NCBI GenBank assembly: GCA_009778015.1 | Contig: WRKS01000027.1 | Coordinates: 1-6,471, forward strand | Length of the DNA: 6,471 nt | Reading direction: 5' to 3' | Source: Candidatus Saccharimonadota bacterium | Lineage (GTDB): Bacteria > Patescibacteriota > Saccharimonadia > Saccharimonadales > Saccharimonadaceae | Shown: one piece after another, positions 1-4,995 of the stretch | Position numbering within the stretch: the stretch's first letter is position 1 | How the letters are laid out: each line of letters opens with the position of its first letter | The notes under the pieces: generated by a model | Databases searched by the model: none | Told to the model about the DNA's origin: nothing | The model's input: only the letters and a program-made list of their open reading frames with translations | Position numbers and translations under genes: made by a program

Positions 1-304
1 CATTATCGGCAACCGCACTAAGATTAAGGTGGTCAAAAACAAGATTGCGGCGCCGTTCCGCACCGCCGAGTTTGACATCATGTATAACGAGGGTATCTCC
101 CGGACCGGCGACATGCTAGACCTAGCCGCGGCCCGTGATGTCGTGCTTAAATCTGGCGCGTTTTACAAATACAACGACCAAACCATCGGCCAGGGTCGCG
201 AAGCGGCCAAGCAATATCTCAAGGATAACCCCAAGATCATGGCCGAAGTTGATGGCAAGCTGCGCGACAAGCTCTTTGCCGGCGACCCCGAGCCATCCGT
301 TTGA
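1..304 (+). CDS. recA: Recombinase RecA, C-terminal part (5' end outside window)
   Basis: RecA forms ATP-dependent filaments on single-stranded DNA and drives homologous strand exchange in the cytoplasm. The frame is open from base 2 (bases 2-4 code Ile) and about 100 residues are visible before TGA at 302-304. The start reads [19 protein letters not shown], then [17 protein letters not shown], then KSGAFYKYN and [16 protein letters not shown]. These are the end of the RecA core and the small C-terminal domain, close to the family consensus. The GTG at 29 is an internal Val codon, not the start. The protein stops soon after KLRDKLFAG, so the long acidic tail seen in E. coli RecA is largely missing, as in many other bacteria. 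It converges on dprA with only 10 nt between the stop codons. The Walker motifs lie upstream of the window. Confidence 0.97.
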   Translation, partial: IIGNRTKIKVVKNKIAAPFRTAEFDIMYNEGISRTGDMLDLAAARDVVLKSGAFYKYNDQTIGQGREAAKQYLKDNPKIMAEVDGKLRDKLFAGDPEPSV

Positions 305-314
305 TGCCCCCGGC

Positions 315-1355
315 CTAGCCGAACAGCTCTAGCTCTGTCTGTATCTGCGCCAATTCCGCCGCCGAGATACCGAGCTGTTCGGTAATCTCGGCCGAAGTAG
401 CGCCCGATTTGATTAGAGACTTGGCCATTTCCCCGCGCGAGACGCTCGCCTCTTCCGAACTGCTCTCAAGGTGACTCTCGGAGCGCGGCAGCGCGAGAGC
501 GAGGTGCGCGCCACCTGTGCCGACAGGCTGGCGTGACACCGTGCCCGCGGGAGCAGTTCGGAATAGGCGAGCAGAAGGCGTCAAGTCGGGCTGCGCAAGG
601 TCGGGAGCGGTCAAGTCGCGAGCGAGCGCTTGCGGCGACCCAAACGGCTGACCCGCCAGCAGGTTTTTGACCGAGGTAAAAACCCGCACGTGCTCCGGGT
701 ATTGTTCTAACAAGTAGTAGCACCCGGCGCTCATTTTGTCGGTCAAACGCCCCGGCACCACATAAATCGGCCGCCCCTGCCTCATCGCATGCCGCGCGGT
801 CGCTAGCGTCCCTGATCTGGCGGCGGCCTCCACGATAATCACGGCGTCGGCTAGTCCTGAGACAATCCGGTTGCGCTCCAGCAGACGGAAGGCCTTGACC
901 GGTGTGCCATCCGGATATTCGCTGATAATCGCCCCGCCCTCGGCCAAAATCCGCTCGCCCAAACTCTGATTTTGCCATGGCGTGATTTGATCCACGCCAC
1001 CAGCCAGCACAGCGATAGTCGGCACTGCCGCATCCGAGGTAACAGAGGACAACCTCGGCAAAACCGTGTGCTTTGCGCCGTCCAATGCGCCTCTGTGCGC
1101 CGCCGCGTCAATCCCGACCGCCAGCCCAGAAATCACGGTTATACCCTGTTTTGCCAACTCCCACGCGATGTTGTAGGCTACCCTCTCTCCGTATTCGGTC
1201 GGTTTGCGCGTTCCGACTATCGCCACTGTCAAATTACGCTTTTCTGACCTTTTGCCGTGGTCTGGCAGTCTACCGCGGACAAATAGCGTAATCTCGCCTG
1301 GAAAATGCTTTGCATAATCGTTTGCCGATTTTGTCAAGACTGTTGTTCCTCTCAT
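315..1355 (-). CDS. dprA: DNA-processing protein DprA (Smf), with two extra segments
   Basis: DprA binds single-stranded DNA entering the cell and loads RecA onto it, protecting transforming DNA. The 346 residues contain the Rossmann-like DprA core: VAIVGTRKPTEYG (44-56), SGLAVGIDAAAHRGAL (76-91), ERNRIVSGLADAVIIVEA (160-177), SGTLATA (181-187) and VVPG (199-202). The usual N-terminal SAM-like domain is short or absent. Two segments look extra. Residues about 96-112 split the normally continuous stretch before IAVLAGGVD. Residues about 237-305 form a Ser/Pro/Ala-rich linker with a repeated PDL motif. Both DNA segments contain inverted repeats. Residues 306-346 look like a small helix-turn-helix tail, as in other DprA proteins. 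The ATG at 1353-1355 is preceded by a weak AGGGGAG. The gene is convergent with recA, the partner of its product. Confidence 0.95.
   Translation of the reverse strand: MRGTTVLTKSANDYAKHFPGEITLFVRGRLPDHGKRSEKRNLTVAIVGTRKPTEYGERVAYNIAWELAKQGITVISGLAVGIDAAAHRGALDGAKHTVLPRLSSVTSDAAVPTIAVLAGGVDQITPWQNQSLGERILAEGGAIISEYPDGTPVKAFRLLERNRIVSGLADAVIIVEAAARSGTLATARHAMRQGRPIYVVPGRLTDKMSAGCYYLLEQYPEHVRVFTSVKNLLAGQPFGSPQALARDLTAPDLAQPDLTPSARLFRTAPAGTVSRQPVGTGGAHLALALPRSESHLESSSEEASVSRGEMAKSLIKSGATSAEITEQLGISAAELAQIQTELELFG
319..382. repeat. 11-bp inverted repeat at the dprA 3' end
   Basis: CCGAACAGCTC at 319-329 is the exact reverse complement of GAGCTGTTCGG at 372-382, with 42 nt between. It lies inside the last codons of dprA, just past the recA stop. 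It could fold in either mRNA at this convergent junction. There is no T-run, so it is not a standard terminator. Chance is possible for a repeat of this length. Confidence 0.4.
445..571. repeat. Long inverted repeat inside the DprA linker (20 of 21 bp)
   Basis: Bases 445-465 and 551-571 are reverse complements at 20 of 21 positions, with the single mismatch at 452/564. The 85 nt between hold more hairpins: CTCTCG (475-480) with CGAGAG (494-499), GGTG/CACC around 503-515, and CCTGT/ACAGG around 518-531. Next to the right arm, 580-625 carries imperfect direct repeats around GTCAAGTCG. The region encodes DprA residues about 245-304, a linker absent from typical DprA. The reading frame is kept. 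It looks like an inserted or expanded palindromic element tolerated between two domains. Confidence 0.75.
1034..1058. repeat. Hairpin within a short insertion in the DprA core
   Basis: CCGAGGT (1034-1040) pairs with ACCTCGG (1052-1058) across an 11-nt loop. The hairpin encodes DprA residues about 100-108, inside a roughly 17-residue insertion (96-112) located where family members usually pass directly from a Gly/Lys-rich turn to IAVLAGG. Confidence 0.55.
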
Positions 1356-1384
1356 TTCTCCCCTGTTGTATTAGCATAAGCGTT

Positions 1385-1416
1385 AAATATGTTATATAAG
1401 TATTGTTTTTATAACA
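1385..1416. promoter_or_regulatory. AT-rich dyads upstream of dprA (possible promoter or operator)
   Basis: TGTTATA (1390-1396) and TATAACA (1410-1416) form a dyad with a 13-nt spacer in the gap between divergent dprA and the RNA gene. The 12 bases 1385-1396 are also an exact reverse complement of 1519-1530 inside the RNA gene. On the minus strand, TATAAC (1396-1391) could be the dprA -10 with TTGTTA (1417-1412) as -35, but the spacer is only 15 bp. AT-richness makes chance dyads likely. Confidence 0.3.
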
Positions 1417-1432
1417 AAATCAGTAAAAAGTG

Positions 1433-1461
1433 TTGACTTATGCACTTTAGTATGCTATAAT
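1433..1461 (+). promoter_or_regulatory. Strong sigma-70-type promoter for the structured RNA
   Basis: TTGACT (1433-1438) and TATAAT (1456-1461) are separated by 17 bp, and TG at 1453-1454 gives an extended -10. This is one of the strongest promoters in the window. Transcription should start near 1468. No open reading frame of useful length follows, which supports a non-coding transcript. Confidence 0.85.
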
Positions 1462-1467
1462 GGTAGA

Positions 1468-1806
1468 GAGTTAAGGAGTAACCGTAATAGGCCTCCTATA
1501 ACCCGCACCTAAATAAACTATAACATATTTTAGGATAAAGTAAAGACTTTTTAGGCCGTATATCGGCCGGTTATGCTTGGTCTTTACCCCTAAAGTTGTT
1601 GCCTGCTTCTAAGCCTCCTAGGGTCTAGCTTATGCTAGTCTAAAAAGTAATCTTACCTCCACTTTTTGAGATCACTTGGAATCAGGACAACCCCTTTGAA
1701 CGGCAGACCCCAAGGATAATGAGGTGGGTCATGCTCCACGGTGGTGGGCCTAAAAGGCGAGTCAAAGGGCCAAAAAGCCAGCGAAGCCCACCCTCGCTGG
1801 CTTTTT
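1468..1806 (+). ncRNA. Structured non-coding RNA of unrecognised class, about 340 nt
   Basis: A near-consensus promoter lies upstream and an intrinsic terminator ends the region, with no credible protein between. Its AT-rich 5' half differs in composition from neighbouring genes. Many helices can be drawn. GTAAAGAC (1540-1547) pairs with GTCTTTAC (1580-1587) and encloses hairpin GGCCG/CGGCC (1554-1558/1564-1568). CCTAAA (1508-1513) pairs with TTTAGG (1529-1534). CTAGC/GCTAG (1625-1629/1634-1638) has a UUAU loop. AAAAAGT/ACTTTTT pairs 1642-1648 with 1661-1667. CCCTTTGA (1692-1699) pairs with TCAAAGGG (1762-1769) and closes a G-rich multihelix domain. Competing pairings exist: 1546-1554 with 1640-1648, and 1549-1557 with 1748-1756, each 9 bp. 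I looked for hallmarks of RNase P RNA, tmRNA, SRP RNA and T-box leaders and saw none. The length is typical of a housekeeping RNA, so a divergent member of a known class remains possible. Confidence 0.7.
1772..1806 (+). terminator. Intrinsic terminator of the structured RNA
   Basis: AAAAAGCCAGCGA (1772-1784) pairs perfectly with TCGCTGGCTTTTT (1794-1806), a 13-bp stem with a 9-nt loop ending in a T-run. The loop contains GCCCACC (1786-1792), which is complementary to GGTGGGC (1743-1749) just upstream. Confidence 0.9.
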
Positions 1807-1815
1807 AGCGCCAAT

Positions 1816-1850
1816 AAAAATCAGCCAATAAATAACCTTGGCTGATTTTT
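1816..1850 (-). terminator. Intrinsic terminator of the small minus-strand gene (bidirectional)
   Basis: AAAAATCAGCCAA (1816-1828) pairs perfectly with TTGGCTGATTTTT (1838-1850), a 13-bp stem with a 9-nt loop. It lies 15 nt past the stop of the minus-strand gene and has a T-run in both directions. It can therefore end that gene and also back up the RNA terminator. Confidence 0.85.
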
Positions 1851-1865
1851 GCGTGTCCGCACTCT

Positions 1866-2177
1866 CTAAGCGTCCGTGGCGTTGTCGCCCGAAATGCCCT
1901 TCCCCATAGCAAATTCGTCGGCTATTTCTAAGACTCCCCTTAAAAAAGCCGCCTCAAAATTGCTAAAAGCTGTCTCGCAGTCGCTGGTTAGGTCGTCTAG
2001 GCGGTCTATAAAGTCCCCGACCACCTCGCTTTGTTCAAACAGCGCCACGATTTCTGCCTTTGTTAGGTTGCTGTTGCTGTCCTTTAGGACCCTCCAGACG
2101 CTTTGGATAATCAAGCCCCGGTTGGCCTCTGCGGTCCTTATGCCGCGGTATGAGTCGGCTTGATCTGCGTTTGTCAT
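1866..2177 (-). CDS. Small acidic hypothetical protein, 103 aa
   Basis: I do not recognise a family. The start is well supported: ATG at 2177-2175 follows an AAGGAGG Shine-Dalgarno sequence with 6 nt spacing, a strong signal in a window where several genes have none. The protein has no signal peptide or membrane segment, is rich in Asp, Glu and Ala, and looks mostly helical (for example RGLIIQSVWRVLKDS and TKAEIVALFEQSEVVGDF). It has a lone Cys and no metal-binding motif. A soluble helical protein is the most that can be said. It is monocistronic, divergent from der, and has its own terminator at 1816-1850. Confidence 0.8.
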   Translation of the reverse strand: MTNADQADSYRGIRTAEANRGLIIQSVWRVLKDSNSNLTKAEIVALFEQSEVVGDFIDRLDDLTSDCETAFSNFEAAFLRGVLEIADEFAMGKGISGDNATDA

Positions 2178-2269
2178 AACTGCCTCCTTTTCTGATAGAG
2201 CGCGTCCATTTTGCTAAAGTGCCGCGCCTCAATGGTTGGTATGGGGTTGGCGCCCCACCTCTTGATGGC

Positions 2270-2275
2270 ATTATA
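2270..2275 (-). promoter_or_regulatory. Extended -10 box for the 103-aa gene, with structured leader
   Basis: On the minus strand TATAAT (2275-2270) is preceded by TGA, an extended -10. No good -35 is visible. The leader is about 85 nt and contains a hairpin, TGGGG (2242-2246) with CCCCA (2253-2257). The -10 lies 14 bp from the der -10 on the other strand, so the two promoters may interfere. Confidence 0.55.
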
Positions 2276-2285
2276 TCATAAAATA

Positions 2286-2294
2286 TGGTAAAAT
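2286..2294 (+). promoter_or_regulatory. Extended -10 of a probably leaderless der transcript
   Basis: TGGTAAAAT (2286-2294) is an extended -10, and exactly 6 nt separate its last base from ATG at 2301. That places the expected transcription start at or next to the A of ATG. No Shine-Dalgarno sequence precedes der. The -35 is weak. Confidence 0.55.
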
Positions 2295-2300
2295 AAGCTT

Positions 2301-3821
2301 ATGAAACAACTTCCGATAGTGGCGATTGTGGGCCAGACTAACGCCGGCAAGAGCGCGCTTTTTAATCGGCTGACAAAGAGCCGCGAGGCGATTGTCAGCT
2401 GGGACCCCGGCACCACCCGCGACAGTGTTATGCGGCGCCTGAGCGTTGGCGCCCAAGAGGTGGTCCTGATTGATACCGCCGGTCTTAAAGACCCCGAGGA
2501 TGAATTTGAGGCGACCATCCAAGACCAAATTGACGACGCCATTTTGATGGCGGACTTGATTTTGCTGGCCCTAGATTCCACCCTCTACCCCAATGACGAC
2601 GACAAGCGCATCGCCAAAAAGGCGCTCAAATCGGGCAAAAAAGTCGTATTGTTGCTCAACAAAAGCGATTTGGCAGGCTCGCTGGATGAGGCGGAATTCC
2701 TCAAACTCGGCATCAAAGAAATTATCAAAGTCAGCGCCGAGCACAACACCGGCATCCCCAAATTGCGCGAGGCAATCGCGGAGAGCGTCGGCGGCGAGGG
2801 GTGGCTCCGTGGGGACCCCGCCGCCGGGTCCGCCGCAGGCGGAGAGGTGGATGGGGGGGGACGGAGACAGGACCCCGAGCAGGCAGGCACCATCAAACTC
2901 GCCCTTATCGGTCGCCCCAACGTCGGCAAGAGTTCGCTCTTTAACACCATTGCCAACAAGCAGCAGGCTATCGCCAGCGCCCGCGCCGGCACCACAAGAG
3001 ACGTCAACCGCACCGATTTGCGTTTTTACGGCCGCGAATTTGAAATTCTTGATACTGCCGGTGTGCGCCGCCACGGCAAGCAAGAGGTCGGGGTAGAGAA
3101 GTTCTCGGTTATGCGAACCATGAGTGCGGTTCTAGAGGCCGACATTTGTGTCCTGGTGCTTGATGCCACCGACCCATTCGTCGCTTTTGACGCCTCGCTC
3201 GCTGGCGAGATTCTGGAGGCCGGCAAAGGTTTGATTTTGGCGGTCAACAAATGGGATCTCTCGGGCGACGGCGAGACCGATGCGGCCGACGCGCTCCTAA
3301 ACCGCCTCTCGCGCGAGTATAAGTTTGCCCCCTTCTCCCCTGTCGTCTTGGTTAGCGCCCTGACCGGCAAAAATGTCGCGAAAATCCTTGAGCTAGCGCT
3401 CAAAATTGACGAATCGCGCCGCACCGTTATTAAAACTTCCGACCTAAACCGCGTCTTACTGGACGCCGTGCAAAAAAGCCCTCCCACCGGCCGGCCGCCG
3501 CTGCCCCGTCCGCGCTACTGCACGCAGACCGATGTTGCGCCACCGTGGTTTGTGATTTATGGCTCAAATTTGGCCAAAATGCACTTTTCTTACCGAAGAT
3601 ATTTGGAAAACGAGCTTCGCGCCGCCTTTCCGTTCTTTGGCACGCCGATCAAGTTTAGCTTTCGCGATAGCGGCGGCCACGAGCAGCGCTACAAGGGTAA
3701 AGGCGCCTCGCGCGGCTCTAGCGGTCATTCCGGCCGCAAAGTGGGCGGCAAACCAACTCGCGGCGGCAGCATTAAGTATGCTCGCGGCACCGGGCCGCGC
3801 AATGCCGGGAGGCGCAAATGA
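2301..3821 (+). CDS. der: Ribosome-assembly GTPase Der (EngA)
   Basis: Der is a cytoplasmic GTPase with two tandem G domains and is needed for 50S ribosomal subunit maturation. The 506 residues show G domain 1: GQTNAGKS (11-18), TTRD (38-41), DTAG (58-61), NKSD (120-123), SAE (145-147). G domain 2 follows: GRPNVGKS (204-211), TTRD (231-234), DTAG (251-254), NKWD (316-319), SAL (352-354). A KH-like domain spans about 376-458, including RPPLPRPRYCTQ. The first P-loop is unusual, since most Der proteins have GRPNVGKS in both domains. The linker at about 165-195 is Gly-rich and encoded by a hairpin-forming segment. A 46-residue Gly/Arg/Lys-rich tail (461-506) probably contacts rRNA; short basic tails are known in some Der proteins. 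The gene looks leaderless, and its TGA stop overlaps the pth start. Confidence 0.96.
   Translation: MKQLPIVAIVGQTNAGKSALFNRLTKSREAIVSWDPGTTRDSVMRRLSVGAQEVVLIDTAGLKDPEDEFEATIQDQIDDAILMADLILLALDSTLYPNDDDKRIAKKALKSGKKVVLLLNKSDLAGSLDEAEFLKLGIKEIIKVSAEHNTGIPKLREAIAESVGGEGWLRGDPAAGSAAGGEVDGGGRRQDPEQAGTIKLALIGRPNVGKSSLFNTIANKQQAIASARAGTTRDVNRTDLRFYGREFEILDTAGVRRHGKQEVGVEKFSVMRTMSAVLEADICVLVLDATDPFVAFDASLAGEILEAGKGLILAVNKWDLSGDGETDAADALLNRLSREYKFAPFSPVVLVSALTGKNVAKILELALKIDESRRTVIKTSDLNRVLLDAVQKSPPTGRPPLPRPRYCTQTDVAPPWFVIYGSNLAKMHFSYRRYLENELRAAFPFFGTPIKFSFRDSGGHEQRYKGKGASRGSSGHSGRKVGGKPTRGGSIKYARGTGPRNAGRRK
2805..2866. repeat. Nested inverted repeats and G8 run in the Der inter-domain linker
   Basis: CTCCGT (2805-2810) pairs with ACGGAG (2861-2866). 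Inside, GGACCC (2813-2818) pairs with GGGTCC (2826-2831), or alternatively TCCGCC (2829-2834) with GGCGGA (2838-2843). A run of eight G lies at 2853-2860. The segment encodes residues about 169-189 between the two G domains, where family members have a short linker. The reading frame is intact. Confidence 0.6.
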
Positions 3822-4342
3822 AGTTGGTTGTCGGGCTGGGCAACCCGGGCGCCGACTACCTCTGGACGCGGCATAATTTGGGTTTTATTGCGCTGGATTT
3901 TTGGGCGATTACGCTTGATGCCAAGTGGGCTGACCGGCCAAAATGGCAGTCGGTGGTGGCGGAAGCGCATGTTGGCGGCGAAAAGCTGCTTCTGATTAAA
4001 CCACAAGCCTTTTACAATAAGTCGGGCGAGGTCTTGCAGCAAATTGCCGCTTTTTACAAAGTCGCAAAAAGCGATATTGTAGTAGTTTGCGATGATTTTG
4101 ACTTGCCATATGGCCAAGTCCGCTACCGTGCCAGCGGCTCGGGCGGTGGTAACAATGGTTTGTCCTCTGTTGTCGCGCATATGGGCGAGGATATCAAACG
4201 CGTCCGTATCGGCACCGATAGCGCTTTGCGTCAACAGATGGGCGACGCCGATTTTGTCTTGAGCCGGCTAACCGACGCCGAGAAGGCCGAACTGCCCGCC
4301 CTCTTACCCCAGGTTATTGAAAAGATTACGGAAAACCTCTAG
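3818..4342 (+). CDS. pth: Peptidyl-tRNA hydrolase (Pth family)
   Basis: Pth cleaves the ester bond of peptidyl-tRNA released from stalled ribosomes and so recycles tRNA. The 174 residues are slightly short for the family. Motifs are GLGNPG (6-11) with N9, TRHNLGF (17-23) with catalytic H19, AFYNKSG (64-70) with N67, CDDFDLP (91-97) with D92 (equivalent to E. coli D93), and GGGNNGL (109-115). In the last motif N113 matches E. coli N114, but N112 replaces the usual His113. Catalytic His, Asp and both substrate-binding Asn are kept, so the enzyme should be active. The ATG overlaps the der TGA as ATGA, so translation is probably coupled. Cassette A begins 5 nt after its stop. Confidence 0.95.
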   Translation: MKLVVGLGNPGADYLWTRHNLGFIALDFWAITLDAKWADRPKWQSVVAEAHVGGEKLLLIKPQAFYNKSGEVLQQIAAFYKVAKSDIVVVCDDFDLPYGQVRYRASGSGGGNNGLSSVVAHMGEDIKRVRIGTDSALRQQMGDADFVLSRLTDAEKAELPALLPQVIEKITENL

Positions 4343-4347
4343 CCTAG

Positions 4348-4632
4348 CAACTCGGCGTGAACAACAATGAAGCGATAGCTAGTGGTAACCTTGCCGGCAA
4401 GTCTCTATTCTTTGGTTCGGCCCAAGCAGAGACTGTCACACACGCTGCTAGTTGGGCCGGAGGTTGGAATAGTGATTCTGTAAGCTCTCCCATACCGACT
4501 TCTCCTTGGAATGTCCGCGGGGGAGCACCAGATAACCTTGAGACTGTCGGCATTTTCTTTTCGTGGACTCCCGGCGGCGCTGGCGGCCAACAGCTCAATA
4601 TCTCCCACCGCACTATACTATTAGGCTACTAA
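4348..4632 (+). pseudogene. Cassette A: promoterless, 5'-truncated variable surface-type fragment
   Basis: The frame opens at CAACTCGGCGTG (4348-4359), directly after an in-frame TAG at 4345, and runs 94 codons to TAA at 4630-4632. No promoter, Shine-Dalgarno sequence or convincing start codon is present; GTG at 4357 is only nominal. It is homologous to cassette B over its whole length, about 40% identical by my hand alignment. The fixed positions are QLGV, AI, G, LA, FFG, GGWN, D, SW/PW, RGG, G-I/V-F and the terminal SHRTILLGY; the rest vary, with small indels. Arrangement W..RGG ... GxF ... S-x-R-T-x-L recalls the end of formylglycine-generating-enzyme/C-type-lectin-like domains, a weak structural guess. 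The missing N-terminal part and lack of expression signals suggest a silent donor cassette or a pseudogene rather than a working gene. Confidence 0.65.
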
Positions 4633-4645
4633 ATGTATGTGGGGG
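4601..4645 (+). repeat. 45-bp cassette 3' repeat, copy A
   Basis: Sense strand is plus. The block encodes SHRTILLGY (4603-4629), includes TAA, and continues 13 nt past it to the G-run. It differs from copies B and C at one position (T instead of C at 4614), which is silent and keeps a G-U pair in the possible hairpin. Confidence 0.92.
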
Positions 4646-4652
4646 GTCTAGA

Positions 4653-4678
4653 TGATATAATGTATATATAAAAAGGAG
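4653..4678 (+). promoter_or_regulatory. Promoter -10 and Shine-Dalgarno of the zinc-ribbon gene
   Basis: TGATATAAT (4653-4661) is an extended -10, and AAGGAG (4673-4678) is a strong Shine-Dalgarno sequence 5 nt before ATG. The matching -35 position (around 4633-4639) falls inside the conserved non-coding tail of cassette A and is not consensus, so the cassette tail supplies part of this promoter region. Confidence 0.7.
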
Positions 4679-4683
4679 ATAAA

Positions 4684-4944
4684 ATGGAAGAAATGATTGT
4701 GTGCCAAAGTTGCCATATGCCGCTTACCAAGACAGAAGATTACGGGACAAACGCTGACGGTACCGCCTCAGACGAATATTGCGCTTATTGCTTTGCAAAA
4801 GGCGAATTCATTGGCTACAAGACTGTAGAAGAGGCAATTGCTGATAGTGTTAATTACGCTGAACACGCCGGAGTGACTAAAGAGGAGATGCTAGAATACG
4901 CCAAAAAGCACTACCCGAACCTAAAGCGCTGGAAAAACTCCTAA
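4684..4944 (+). CDS. Zinc-ribbon domain protein, 86 aa
   Basis: The 86 residues match the small putative zinc-ribbon family (PF12674 type). CQSCHMPL (7-14) and YCAYC (32-36) supply four Cys that would bind one zinc ion, with the family's TNADGTASDEYC between them. The C-terminal half (about 48-86) is helical and charged. The family's function is not well established; nucleic-acid or protein binding is possible. The start is fixed by AAGGAG 5 nt upstream. The gene is monocistronic, lies between cassettes A and B, and its TAA is 6 nt from the cassette B repeat on the opposite strand. Confidence 0.88.
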   Translation: MEEMIVCQSCHMPLTKTEDYGTNADGTASDEYCAYCFAKGEFIGYKTVEEAIADSVNYAEHAGVTKEEMLEYAKKHYPNLKRWKNS

Positions 4945-4950
4945 CCTCAC

Positions 4951-4995
4951 CCCCCACATACATTTAGTAGCCTAATAGTATGGTGCGGTGGGAGA
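4951..4995 (-). repeat. 45-bp cassette 3' repeat, copy B
   Basis: Sense strand is minus. It is identical to copy C over 45 bp and differs from copy A at one base. On the plus strand the block holds an imperfect palindrome: CATAC (4957-4961) with GTATG (4978-4982), and TTAG (4964-4967) with CTAA (4972-4975), around the loop TAGC. There is no T-run, so it is not a standard terminator. Confidence 0.92.

Noticed and set aside
1468..1806. Identification as RNase P RNA, tmRNA, SRP RNA or a T-box leader
   Set aside because: I could not find the RNase P core elements, a tRNA-like end with tag frame, the SRP GGAA-type loop region, or a T-box motif. No gene follows on the same strand before the terminator, which argues against a leader.
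1719..1808. A 29-codon frame at the 3' end of the structured RNA, preceded by AAGGA
   Set aside because: It reads through the terminator hairpin, its Shine-Dalgarno spacing is too short, and the peptide is low-complexity.
2593..3096. Long open frames overlapping der on both strands (up to 170 codons)
   Set aside because: They are shadows of the GC-rich der gene. der itself carries complete GTPase motifs, and the shadows have none and no start signals.
4357..4632. Cassette A as an ordinary expressed 91-aa gene starting at GTG 4357
   Set aside because: No promoter or Shine-Dalgarno sequence, and homology to cassette B extends upstream of the GTG, so the frame is a truncated fragment. Readthrough from pth would not supply a start.
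4601..4645. Cassette end block as a classical integron attC site
   Set aside because: No GTTRRRY or RYYYAAC boxes, and no integrase gene in the window. A different recombinase is not excluded.
4951..4995. End block as an intrinsic terminator
   Set aside because: The hairpin is interrupted and no T-run follows on either strand; the flank is a G/C-run.
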